Assembly (NCBI GenBank): GCA_948146395.1
Contig: OX411555.1
Span: forward strand, 42,679,725 to 42,743,724
DNA from: Fragum whitleyi
Taxonomy: Eukaryota; Mollusca; Bivalvia; Cardiida; Cardiidae
Direction of reading: 5' to 3'
DNA: 64,000 nucleotides
The translations under genes were made by a program, and so were the position numbers. Below, in pieces: positions 42,436 to 52,619 of the stretch. The notes under the pieces are model-generated. The model was not told the origin of the DNA, ran no database searches, and saw nothing but the letters and a program-made list of their open reading frames with translations. Positions within the stretch are counted from its first letter, which is position 1. Each line of letters starts with the position of its first letter.

Positions 42436-42779
42436 ACAGGACGGAGATGCATATATACATATTCTTAACTTGAGGTGAGCAGTGTTTTATCTGCTAGGCC
42501 AATAGACACTGTGACATTAATCCACAATTATAGAATAGATATTACAAATATCCAAATTTTGAAATATATATTTATAATCAAATTAAGCAGTGCTGAAATA
42601 AGTTTTGAACCATAGATTAATTTATGACTTGTTCAAAAATTTCCTCAATAATGGGAAACAATGACTTAATAATTTTTGGTTATTTCTGTGACCTGCATGT
42701 AGTTTTCATTTTCCCTGAACCCTTTATTCACAAGATTGTTCCACAATTTTACTTTCAAACACTTCTGAGCCAACTGTTA

Positions 42780-43200
42780 GTAACATCATGTAATAAACAT
42801 TCATTCTGATAAAAAACATCCGAAATTCATCTGCTCAGCTCTCAATTCATTCATTCTAAACGCTCAAACCATTAAAAAATGCTCCAAAATGTTCAAAAAA
42901 TACTTTGAAATCCGGTTTCAAACGATTAACATTGCATTCAAATTTATCAATCATAAAATGATTTTATTGGCTAGAGTGAATTTCAAAGCGTCTGATTTAT
43001 CCCTGAATACTAGATAACAGAAAAGTATGCTATTTTATTAAAGTGAGGTAAACATATAGATTTTGTCTTATTTTGGAGAAATTAGGGATATTTTATTACT
43101 TTTTTTGAACTTCACTCAAAACTCACTCATCATTCCCATTAAATTTCATTCCAGAATCATTCCAAAATCATTTGCTGTGTAATTTTTATTATATTTACTG
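42780..43200 (+). repeat. Diverged repeat J, copy 1
   Basis: TCTGCTCAGCTCTCAATTCA, CATTCTAAACGCTCAAACCA and TCATTCCAGAATCATTCCAA. Parallel text is at 43575-43925 (plus) and 47990-48380 (minus), all within the 10.2-kb interval. Confidence 0.4.
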
Positions 43201-43574
43201 TAACTGGGGTATTGGTATCCACAGATTCAGGATTTCTGTTCGAACATACAAATAGGATGATTTTTTTTTTCCAAGGATTACATCATGATTCATTTTGATT
43301 GAAATTCTACATGAAACTGAAATCTATAGGCTGCAAAGGGGAGGCCCCCCTTCCTTATTATCAAAAACTGCCTTCTAGATAAATTAATGTGGAAAATGAA
43401 GAAATTGCTTGAACAAGCCATTTTCCCCATTTAATTATGTTCATAGGTAAATAAAATAATCTCTAAAGAATTTCAAGATTTTCATCGGAATTTTTAAGAG
43501 TTTTAGTGATCCAGCAAAGAAATTTGAAACCAGGGTATAGTCAACAACATGAAATTGACACGCATTTCAATCAA

Positions 43575-43925
43575 AATCTTTCTAAATCATTCACTCAGCG
43601 ATTCATTCAACCATTCCAAACACTCACTTAAATTGCTCAAAAACGCTAAGAAATCATCTGGAATCCTTTCAGAATTGTTGAAGACGATCAAAATTTAATG
43701 CAAATCGATTAGATATTATAAGCTGTTGTGGATTTTAAAGTAACTGATTCATCAATGAAGATACACAAACAGCATAGAATGTATGTTTTATAAAGGGAGG
43801 TTATTAATATTGCTAATTTTGTTCTATTTCCTCCCTTGGATTTCACCCAAAACTTGCTCCACACACTAATTCAATCTCATTCCGAAATCATTCCAAAATC
43901 AGTCATTTTGTCAATTTCATGTAGT
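43575..43925 (+). repeat. Diverged repeat J, copy 2
   Basis: CACTCAGCGATTCATTCAAC, CATTCCAAACACTCACTTAA, GGGAGGTTATTAATATTGCT and TCATTCCGAAATCATTCCAA. Direct repeat of copy 1 about 0.8 kb downstream. Confidence 0.4.
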
Positions 43926-44019
43926 TCTTAATGGTAACACCTTCCTGATAGATATTTTGAGGGTCAGGATAGGTTATTTTTACATTTGGCACTTCTTAAT
44001 TTTTCTTTTATTAGTCCCC

Positions 44020-44430
44020 ACCAGATTACATGTTAGGTTGACTTGATTTCATCCTTCTGTCTGTCCATCTGTCATACTGTTGGTCATATCATAAATCCTA
44101 ATGCGCAAGTTCTAGCAACTTGAAACTTATAACAATTATAGATCACAATGTAGACAAGTGTCATGGAGAGGAACGGTAACTCTAGCTTGCATACTTATTG
44201 AGTTATTTCCCTTTATTGCTTTTTCTGTTACATTTTTTTCCCCGAGCATTCCTCCTGAATCCTAAGTGCTAGCAACTGGCAACTTTATACACTTTAAGAT
44301 CACATTGTGGAAAGGGTCATGTACAAGAACAGTTCTAGCCTGCCCATTTTCTAGTTAATGCCCTTTGTAATTTAAATTTTGTACCTTTACATTTTGTTTA
44401 GAGCATATCTCTTACACAATAAGTGCTACA
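44020..44430 (+). repeat. Decayed tandem repeat with CTGTCTGTCC head
   Basis: TTCTGTCTGTCCATCTGTCA is a short microsatellite remnant. Then two to three units share CTAGCAACTTGAAACTTATA / CTAGCAACTGGCAACTTTAT, AGATCACAATGT and AACGGTAACTCTAGC / ACAGTTCTAGCC. The build is like families A-D but the text is different. Confidence 0.4.
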
Positions 44431-45004
44431 GTTAATGTGTTGTGAAATTGACAAGGTAAATGATTTTGGAATGAAACAGAATGAGTGTGATGAGTCATAT
44501 ACTACCACAACATCACATCCAAACCAATGGTAGCTCATTCCACTTAATAGGTTACTATTCAACTATTAGTGACAAACAAATATTGAAAAGAATGTTGGCA
44601 AAGCAGGGGTTTAAACCTATGAGCCCCCTGATATGCAGTCCACTGTGCTATCTTCAGGGTCAGTTTAGTGTTCATAAACAGAAAAAGAACCCTGTTCATA
44701 TGTGCCAAGGCTTGGCTGCAGGTGCAAACAATTTAAATCAGGAAAAGGGCAAAACTCTTACAGAAATGCTTTCAGTTATCCCCCTTGATAGTCTGGATAG
44801 CTCTTATATTAGTAAACAAACTTGCCAGGTTTCATGAATAAATCTTCAACAGATAAAATATGACTAACATTAAATTTTGTCACACAATTAACAATGTCGC
44901 CAAGGTGATGAAAATACCATAGGTTTTCTCCAAAAACAGCCAGGCTAATGATTTTGGAGAGACTAAGCCACCAATACTGAAAGTAGGTAAACATCAGAAT
45001 AATT
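44431..45004. other. Spacer with repeat text
   Basis: The longest reading frame of the region, 44481-44837, overlaps AAAAAGGGCAAAACTCTTAC and CTTGATAGTCTGGATAGCTC, which recur at 57645-57710, so I treat it as repeat and not as a gene. Confidence 0.35.
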
Positions 45005-45451
45005 ATCTCCCCTGGCCGAAGGCCAGCGAGCTATGTGTCATGGCGGAGTGTCCGTCGTGCGTCCGTCCGTGCGTAAACTTTTTCTTTAGACATCTTCTCC
45101 TCCCAAACCAATGAGCGGATTTTAATGATACATGATAGAAATGATCCTTGGGTGACCCTTTACTTTAATTGTTCAAGAAATTTTAATTGACCCCCAAAAA
45201 TGGGCGTGGCAGGATGGGGCATTCTTTCACATGAAAATCTTCTCCTCCCAAACCATTGGGCTGATTTTAATGAAACTTGTCATAGATGTTCCTTGAGTGA
45301 CTCTTTAATTAAATTGTTCAAGAAATTTTGATTGACCCCCAAATACGGGCGTGGCATTTTTTCACATTTAAATCCTTAAAAATCTTCTCCTCCTAAACCA
45401 TTTCAATTAAACTTGGCATAGAAGTTCCTTGGGTTACCCTAAACTTAAATA

Positions 45452-46629
45452 TACTTAGCAAAAAAAGAAACGTTACATACTTGTTGGTCTTTTTTGAATG
45501 ACCTACAGTGGCTATAGGCCAACTTTATTCACATGTGTTAGTTGGACTAGGTACAGAGACTACACAGACACAGGAATTTGCGCGATTGAAGCGAGTCCGA
45601 GGTAATGTGTCTGTAACTTCCGGTTTTGGTCACATACTCGTGTTGAGCTACCCAAAGTTCATTTTGAGTGATTTTGTTACACAGTCACACTCATTCCTTA
45701 GCATCAGCACATAAAAACAAAATTGTTTGTACATTCTTATTGAAACGGGTATGTAACAACAATCGAATAAAGGCAGGAATCAGACAATGGATATACATAG
45801 AGCTTGAATGTCTGTTTAAAACACAACTCTAAAGTTTGGCTACTTGGGACAGGCAATTCACATTTTAACATCTTGGTTTAGAAAAGCCGCACCCAGTTAG
45901 GACAATCTGTTACGCGTCTGGTTTTCATTCATAGGGTTGTGGGTTCGACCTCTGGCTCGGCCGTCTTTCATCCCATATTTGACAAAAAGCATTGTGATAA
46001 GTGTCATTTTCTCTCCCACGCAATTGGCAAGTGATACGCCTAGGAGAGAATGGCGACTGGTGCCTCAGATGAAAGCTCTAGCTGTACTGTGAGAAATGAT
46101 AAGAAACTATGGATAGGTGCACCTGCGGTCGAATTTTTAATGTAAAACTATCGAAAGTGACCTGTAAACCCATAATAATTAACAAAAAAAAAACAGTTAC
46201 AACCACATGAAGTGTCGGCCGAGATGAGATAGGCCACTTTTGACGTCATGTGGAGGCCCTGTTACCATTGCATATTTGTCAATTCATTTCATCAAAGGAA
46301 AGATAACTGCAAGACAAGTATGCGTATTTAGCTCAGACGTTGGTCTATCATGATGTTGGAACGACTCTAATCACGAAAACGTCAAGGACCTATACTCAAA
46401 ACATCACCGACAATCTTGATTTCATTTCTGTGATTTTTGAAATCGACCCCTTTCTCCTTAGACCACCAATAAAAACCTCATTTTACAAACATCAAGTTAC
46501 TGACCCTTCCATAAACCGACGGATATTGCCTTCAAGTTTCATGTAATAGTAACATCTGTATTCTTTATGGTTTCATAGCGATACTACAGCCCTCAGTAAG
46601 TCATGTAAAGTTTCTTTTTTTGCTAAGTA
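45452..46629. mobile_element. Tc1/mariner-sized TA element, 1,178 bp, inserted in family C
   Basis: Ends TACTTAGCAAAAAAAGAAAC (45452) and its reverse complement GTTTCTTTTTTTGCTAAGTA (46629). TA lies directly outside both ends (45450-45451 and 46630-46631). Removing it restores the family C text CTTAAATAGTTCAAGAAATT. No transposase frame; a tRNA-like segment sits inside. The superfamily is inferred from TA target and length only. Confidence 0.6.
45885..46135 (+). mobile_element. tRNA-derived SINE inside the TA element
   Basis: GTTAGGACAATCTGTTACGC (A-box side) and GGGTTGTGGGTTCGACCTCT GGCTCGGCC (B-box side) begin a body with GGCAAGTGATACGCCTAGGA. The style resembles SINE X, but the body differs. 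Confidence 0.45.
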
Positions 46630-46964
46630 TAGTTCAAGAAATTTTGATTGATCCCCAAATATTGGCGTGGCAGTGGGAGGGAGGGGGAATTTTTCACGTT
46701 AAAATCTTTAAAAAATTTCTCCTCCCAAAGCATTGGGCTGATTTTAATGAAACTTGGCATGGATGTTCCTTGGATGACCCTTTACTTAAATTATTCAAGA
46801 AGTTGTAATTGATCCCCAAATATGGGCATGGCAGGGCAATAGTCCGGGGTTATTAAAGCCAGTTGAGCAATACGGGCCCTCTTTGGCCTCTTGTGTTATT
46901 GGCCTTACAGATTTTTGAAAATAGAATCAATTGATAATACTTTTTTTCAAGTTAATCTTCCATA

Positions 46965-47347
46965 CAGGGCTTGTGCTAGCTTTTCAAATTCAGGAGTCAT
47001 TGACCCTAAACTGTAATTGTAGGGGTCAAAACTGCTGTTGAAGGGGTCAAAACAGTCTTCAGAGAGGATATAATTGGTAAATTGTTTTTCATTTTGCTGA
47101 TGAATTTCTTTGATTATCTCCTTCATATCTTTATGTAAGAGATTCATGTGAAACTCCTATAAAGAATTAAAGATATAAAGGAGACAACTAATTCTAATAC
47201 ATTTACAATATGCAGCAGTTTTGATATGCAATACTGAAAATCAAAAGGGGCAAAATGACCGCTCTTGAAAATTGAGGGGGTCAAAATCAGATGTTTTCAA
47301 ATTTTTGAGGGTCAAAACCCTGGTTTAAGGGTCAAACAGGAACCCTG
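46965..47347. mobile_element. Possible hAT-like MITE with GGGGTCAAAA repeats
   Basis: CAGGGCTTGTGCTAGCTTTT at the left, and, reversed, CAGGGTTCCTGTTTGACCCT at the right. GGGGTCAAAA(C/T) occurs about six times inside. The minus frame 46947-47147 reads through it and has no known domain. Flanking octamers do not match. Confidence 0.4.
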
Positions 47348-47985
47348 CATGGGGTGAACATAAATATAGGAATTTGAAAAACATTTTTTATCTTGTAAAA
47401 GAATGTTTATGAAAATTCCCATATTAACTAGTTAAAATTAATCACACTGCCAAGACTATGCAATTTAAGAGAAATACAGTGTTTTTTTACTTGTGTAATG
47501 GGTCTTCTTCTATACAACACTGACAAAACAAAATCTTTTATTTTTCCATGGACTGTATTTTAATTGTTATTTTCACAATCACAGATTACATGATATTGTC
47601 TAAATTTGTGAAATAAATAATGATTAATTATTATCATCTCAATATTCTTTGTGTTTCCTTATCAAACCTTATCCTGCTGAAATTAGAATGTGTCCAAGAT
47701 AGTTTTTTCCACAATGTTTAAGCAGAGAGCAGGCAGTCTGTGCTAGGATCAGAATGCGCATCTGTGCAGGTTGATCTTAGTAGAAAGTGTCTGCCAGAGT
47801 TTTGAGAACAGAAGGAATATGTCATAATACATGTACCGTTAACATCATGAAATCAAAATGTGAATGAATTTGGATTGATTTCCTAATGAAATGGAGTTGA
47901 AGGAGAGTTTTTAATTAAATTAAAGGGAGGTAACAATATTTTTCTCTCCCTTTACATACTTTTGACTCTTGGTGTTTTCAAGGAC
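47348..47985. other. A/T-rich spacer
   Basis: It contains a decayed P2/repeat I segment (47660-47800: CCTTATCCTGCTGAAATTAG, TGCGCATCTGTGCAGGTTGA TCTTAG). No gene. Confidence 0.3.
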
Positions 47986-47989
47986 AATT

Positions 47990-48380
47990 GGACACTTTAA
48001 AAACCTCAACAGGGATAATTCTGGCTCAGAATATCTTGAGCAAAAACATCTCATTTTGCCCATCCTAGTGAGAAATCAAGAGTTTTAATCAACGAAATTT
48101 ACCAAATTCTTCACTGAATTACACATTGCTTTGAGATTTTTCTCTCATTAATCCAGTTTCAATGAGATTTCTGACAGAAAATGAGAGAATCTCTCAATAT
48201 CTTGTCCAAAAATGATCCCTGCCTCAACAGCCAATAAATTTAGAGAAAGATTTAATCAATTTGAATGAAATTGATCCTTTTGAACAATTTTGAAGTGTTT
48301 TTGAATAATTTTAGAGTGTTTATGAATGGGTTGAGTGAGTGCTAGGATTGAATGAATGGAGTGCTGAGCAAGATAGTCAT
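47990..48380 (-). repeat. Diverged repeat J, copy 3 (inverted)
   Basis: GAATGGGTTGAGTGAGTGCT, GAATGAATGGAGTGCTGAGC and AACAATTTTGAAGTGTTTTT mirror copies 1 and 2 in reverse. Confidence 0.4.
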
Positions 48381-48465
48381 AATGATTTTGACAGAAGTAA
48401 ATGTCAATTTAAAGTCAATTTCACAATGTTACCAAGTGTATATTTGTGTAATTCCAAATTATTCA

Positions 48466-48532
48466 CTTTAACAGTGTTAACCAAGGTGTCCTAATGATTT
48501 TCATTAGGAAACCTTGACTAACATTGTGAAAG
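48466..48532. repeat. 67-nt foldback hairpin
   Basis: CTTTAACAGTGTTAACCAAG GTGTCCTAATGA against TCATTAGGAAACCTTGACTA ACATTGTGAAAG, with a TTT loop and about 27 pairs. Same size class as the H2 hairpins, different sequence. Confidence 0.55.
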
Positions 48533-48851
48533 GGCATGTGTTCCAAAATGTAACAGAATAATTACAGGTCCACTACCTTAAGCCATTCCTTCTTAATTTC
48601 TTAATGAATTGTAACTTTGCGCATCTTCTAGTACAGATTCAGTATGAAATAAAAAGTTCACAGCCAATATAGAATTTTACACACTACATGTACTTTAGTT
48701 ATAAAAGGTTCATAATCTGATAATGAATGACCCGTAATTTTCTTTTTCTTTTTTAATTTTGTGTACTGTCACACAAAAAGAGGCCTATAAACTTCTTGAG
48801 TAAATATTGTGAAAAGAAATAAACTCCACCTAGGTCAAATGTCGACAGATT

Positions 48852-49065
48852 TTAACCTTGTCATGCTGAATAAAATTTGGCTATAAATTTTCATCAAAAT
48901 CAAAGGGCAAAAAGCACTGAAATTACTAAGTGAAGGCCATTTTTATTTGAAAACCTAAATCTATTTACAATTCTGGTTTGAAGTAAGAAACAGGTGGTGT
49001 AGACTAACATCAGGCTGCACATATGTGCAGGCTGATAGTTGTCTATAGCTCCTGCCAAAGCTGTA
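48852..49065 (+). mobile_element. TTAA MITE family P2, 3' truncated
   Basis: TTAACCTTGTCATGCTGAAT, AAAGCACTGAAATTACT and the palindrome CTGCACATATGTGCAG match 26351-26599. The similarity stops after CTCCTGCCAAAGC. Confidence 0.55.
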
Positions 49066-50733
49066 GAATGCAAAATATCTCTGCTTGTCCAAAGACATGA
49101 GATAATTTTTCTACTTATCAGAAAGTTGTGGAAAATTCTTTTTGATAATTTCACTGGTTTTAAAGCAAGATTGATTATTTCACTGTTTTGGCAGTGAGAT
49201 TACCAAGTGAGAATCTACCAACATATCTCAGCATTAAACAATTTAAATTTTAAAATTTAATATCTTTCAATATCTCAAAATACTATTAAGGGTTTGTACA
49301 TAATGAAATTGTTGCATTTTGTAGACCCTTATTTTCCTTAAATCTCATTCTGTATTTCAAAATGGTATAATTTTGCATCTGTCTATCATTCAGCTTTCAC
49401 TTCTAAATATGACTTATTCGGTAACTCTAAATCACTTAAAGTAGATCTATAGTAAAGGGTACATGTGTATCAAACTTAGGTGCGTTTCTTAGATTAAGAT
49501 TTTTAAGAGTCTCATGAAGATTTTTAAGATGTTTTTTAGATTAAGATTTTTAAGCGGCTTAATGAGCATCTTAATATATCTTAACAGGCAAACGAAGATG
49601 GTTTTGCAATGGCTTAAAACGGGTAGCCTAGACGACGTCGAATGTGTTCAGTCTCAAAATATCAAAAATCGTTTCTTATGACTTCTTGATAATCTTATTT
49701 AGCGAAAATTTTCATCTTAATGTAAAAAACACACCTCTGGAATTATATCACTCCCTGAATTTTCACTATTTATTTTGCAAGTTTTCAAACCAACTTCGGT
49801 TTGTTTTGGCTAATCTCAATGGACATTCACTCAGTTTTGTCTGGGCACATAATTATTCCCTGTGACCGAGTCTATATTGATTTCTTGGAGTTCCTAAGAG
49901 AGCAAAGAAGTGTTTAAAACTCCTATCTTGATCCCAACATGTAACGTCTAAGAGTGTTCATTCTCAACTGAGCTCCCTCCTTGTTGGTAGTTAAATAGAT
50001 GGACAGAGAATCTCTGCTTTTGTTTATTTTTGCAATAAATCAATTGAAGTCTGGAGCAGATCAATCCAGCAACTGTCACAAATGAGGAAAATCAGCTTCA
50101 AGTTCAACATTTCCGAGTGTTTGTTGTGGTTTTGGGTGGGTGGGGTAACGATGAATTCCTGTTTCTGAACGATTTGTGTCCATATCGTGAGTTGGTTTTC
50201 AACTGAACTAACCTTTCCTCCATCAGCGTGAGCGTATAATTCATCGATTGTCATGAGGGTTGTCGAGAAAATGGACAAAATGTCGAGAAATACATCATAG
50301 CTTCGAACGTTTTTGGTCGATCGTCGATTTTTCGCTTATCGCCCTTAGAATGACTCATTTCTGCCATTAAACTAACAGAATCGATAAATAACTCGAAGAA
50401 ATGAAAAAAGTTTCAAGATTTTTCGCCTAATTCCATCCAAATCCGTCGAATTTCTGTCCGAAGCGGTGATTGTCGCCATTTTTAAGATGAAAACCGCCAT
50501 ATTTAAGAAATTTCTCAGGATTTAAGTCAGCTCGGTAGCTATCTTAAATTGTTAGTGAAAAATCGCCGATCTTAGTAAAAAACTTAGTGGAAAATTCTAC
50601 TTAGCAGAAAATGGAATTATCTTAGTTGAAAATTTTCAACTTAGCAAAATCTTAGAAAAATACTTAGTGAAAAATGAAAAACTAAGAAAATATTGGAAAA
50701 CTTAGTAAAAAATGCCAAACTAAGAAAAATCTC
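49066..50733. other. Inner right part of the 10.2-kb interval
   Basis: From 49485 the text TTAGATTAAGATTTTTAAGA recurs, and from about 50520 the subterminal CTTAGT/ACTAAG motifs begin. A minus-strand stretch near 50215-50345 reads MAEMSHSKGDKRKIDDRPKT then loses frame; a neighbouring frame ends before GGAAAG|GTTAGT. This could be a decayed exon, but I have no match for it. Confidence 0.3.
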
Positions 50734-50762
50734 AAACTAAGATGTTTCGTGGATACGGCCCC

Positions 50763-51075
50763 TGATCTTAAAGAATAGAATGACTTCGATTTGATTTTTG
50801 ATGTTAAGAAACACTTTGATCTCACTGCAAAAAATTGATCATGCTGAAAAAATTTTCTTATCACGGAGAAATTTTGATCTCCCTCAGAAAGAAAAAAACC
50901 TTGCTGTTAGGAAATTCTGTTCACTACCCGGAGAGAAAAACTCTTATCTCGCTGCGGAGAGAAAAAGGTTGAGATTGCTGCGAAGAAAAAAATTCAGAAT
51001 TACAATGGACTTGCTGCAGAGAAAAAAATAGTTTCCTTTAGAGAAAGGTTCTGCTCTTGCTATGGAGAAAATTTT
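50763..51075 (-). repeat. Array F, block 4 (reversed)
   Basis: CACTTTGATCTCACTGCAAA, GGAGAAATTTTGATCTCCCT and TTGCTGCAGAGAAAAAAATA. The orientation equals that of 40455-40530 on the other side of the 10.2-kb interval, as expected if the interval inserted into one array. Confidence 0.5.
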
Positions 51076-52054
51076 GAGGAAGCTGTAAAGGATTTTTTTA
51101 TTTATTTTAATACATGTAAATGATAGTTTGGAAACACATAAAAAGTAAAAGCTTTATCAATTAAAATCGGTTTAATCTGATAAATCTTGAAATAAACTTA
51201 CTCCAACTTCCAATCGGTCAATGCATGTTTCTCTCTTTTCGACACATTTGAAAGAAAAGATGTGTACAGAAATTTACTTTTATCCAAAGGCCAATCAATC
51301 TCGAAAAATTTTGTAAAAATGACCGACAGAACGATTGAAGCAGACAAAATAAGACACCAACCCTACTTTAAAAGTCACAAAACTCGCCGGATTGCAATGA
51401 ACAATCAATATTCCATTCGAGAAAATACCGTTATGTTGATGAAAAATCACCATCCTTTCGATTAATTAGAGGAAGATGACTAGAAATTAGTAGAGAAAAC
51501 AATAATCTAGACGTTCATTTGTGTAAATAAGGTAAAATTGTTAAATTTACACCACCCACCAATGTTAATTTTGAAATTCAGGGTACTCTTGTTCTCATGC
51601 AGGTTAAAATTCTTTCCCCGAAGAATTATTTGATGAACTTCCAATTTGCTGTTTACCAAGTGAGTGAGCTATCATATCTCAATATAGTTCAACATTATTC
51701 AGCAATACTTTTTTGCTCTTTTTGAGTGACCGATTAGAAGTTAGTTTCATGTTATCCTATAAACCGTCAATGGGATACACAAACCTTATTAATGGAGCTT
51801 GAGTAAGCTCTTGGTTCGAGTCTTTGGTGGTCCAAATTTGATTTTGAGAGTAATATGGTGTTTTGAGTGGCTGAGGCTACCTCGAGCAGTGTAGCAACTA
51901 GCCAAGTGATGCTTTTTACTCGCCTGTTGTTTAAAGGAATGGTTCAAATACACCCAAACTATCTCCAACCAACTCACCGTCCTTTCATGTGAACCCTATG
52001 GAATTTTCAAGTTCCCTTTGATATCTTTCAACCATTATATTAAGGGTAAATTTC
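51076..52054. other. Apparently single-copy spacer
   Basis: No repeat family was recognised. GCTCTTGGTTCGAGTCTTTG at 51808 faintly recalls a B box. Open frames are short and unrecognised. Confidence 0.3.
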
Positions 52055-52260
52055 GTCGCAGCTAGTCAAGAATATTTCTCAGTGGTTAGATAAAAAAAAT
52101 ACAGTTCTTTTTGTCCCGCAGCGAGATTGTTTCTTTCCTTTTTTTGAGTGACACGATTTTTCTAGAGCAATATATTTTTCCATGCGGCAATATCAAAATA
52201 TATCCCAAATTTGATTCTTTCAGCAATGTCAATTTTTCTTGGAATAAATGTGGAAAATAA
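52055..52260 (+). repeat. Array F, block 5
   Basis: TTGTCCCGCAGCGAGATTGT, CATGCGGCAATATCAAAATA and TTTCAGCAATGTCAATTTTT. Note that TATATCCCAAATTTGATT also occurs at 35258, so parts of blocks 1 and 5 are close copies. Confidence 0.45.
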
Positions 52261-52445
52261 TTGCAGCAAGATCAATTATTTTATCTTATAACTATACAAA
52301 TATCCGTGTGAAAACAACCCGTTTGATATTTTTTATGATATCACATAGTTATTTTTAGAACAAGGATATAATGCGGTTATTTTTAGAAACTCTCATTTCA
52401 GTTGGAAACATCGACAAAAACAGGACAAATATTGGTCATAAGATA

Positions 52446-52593
52446 AAATATACATACTTAGTGTATTGTATGAAAAAATATCTAACTCGGTTGTGAAAAT
52501 TGATAATTGTCTCGGCAGAGCCTCGACAATTTTCAATTCTCCCAACCTCGGTAGATTTTTTTTTCATATAATACACTAAGTATGAATTATATA
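52446..52593. repeat. 148-nt foldback hairpin inside array F
   Basis: Left TATACATACTTAGTGTATTG TATGAAAAAATATCTAACTC GGTTG; right CAACCTCGGTAGATTTTTTT TTCATATAATACACTAAGTA TGAATTATA. About 60 bp pair around GTCTCGGCAGAGCCTCGAC. Confidence 0.55.
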
Positions 52594-52619
52594 TTTCTCT
52601 TCGGCATTGATTGTAATAG

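Larger units (their letters stand above)
45005..46900 (+). repeat. Family C array interrupted by a TA element
   Basis: Head CTGGCCGAAGGCCAGCGAGC, GTGCGTCCGTCCGTGCG, then units ATGAAACTTGTCATAGATGT and GACCCCCAAATACGGGCG. At 45451 the array breaks off after CTTAAATA and resumes at 46630 with TAGTTCAAGAAATTTTGATT; it ends near 46900 with AGCAATACGGGCCCTCTTTG GCCTCTTG. Confidence 0.6.
40531..50762. mobile_element. 10.2-kb interval with 29-bp perfect terminal inverted repeats
   Basis: The left end 40531-40559 starts GGGGCCGTATCCACGAAACA TCTTAGTTT. The right end 50734-50762 is its exact reverse complement. For about 150-250 bp inside each end, CTTAGT / ACTAAG motifs are repeated many times in both directions, like subterminal transposase-binding repeats. 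Both flanks are array F in the same (reversed) orientation, and GATC lies at each border (AAAGATC|T.. and ..T|GATCTT), a possible 4-bp duplication. The inside has many other repeats and no transposase frame. Whether it is one element or two related ends is unproven. Confidence 0.5.

Noticed and set aside
44481..44837. 118-codon plus frame
   Set aside because: No domain, and its 3' half is dispersed repeat text that recurs at 57645-57710.
50024..50345. Possible decayed exon (MAEMSHSKGDKRKIDDRPKT)
   Set aside because: Loses frame after about 38 codons; the GGAAAG|GTTAGT donor lies in another frame and no homologue comes to mind.
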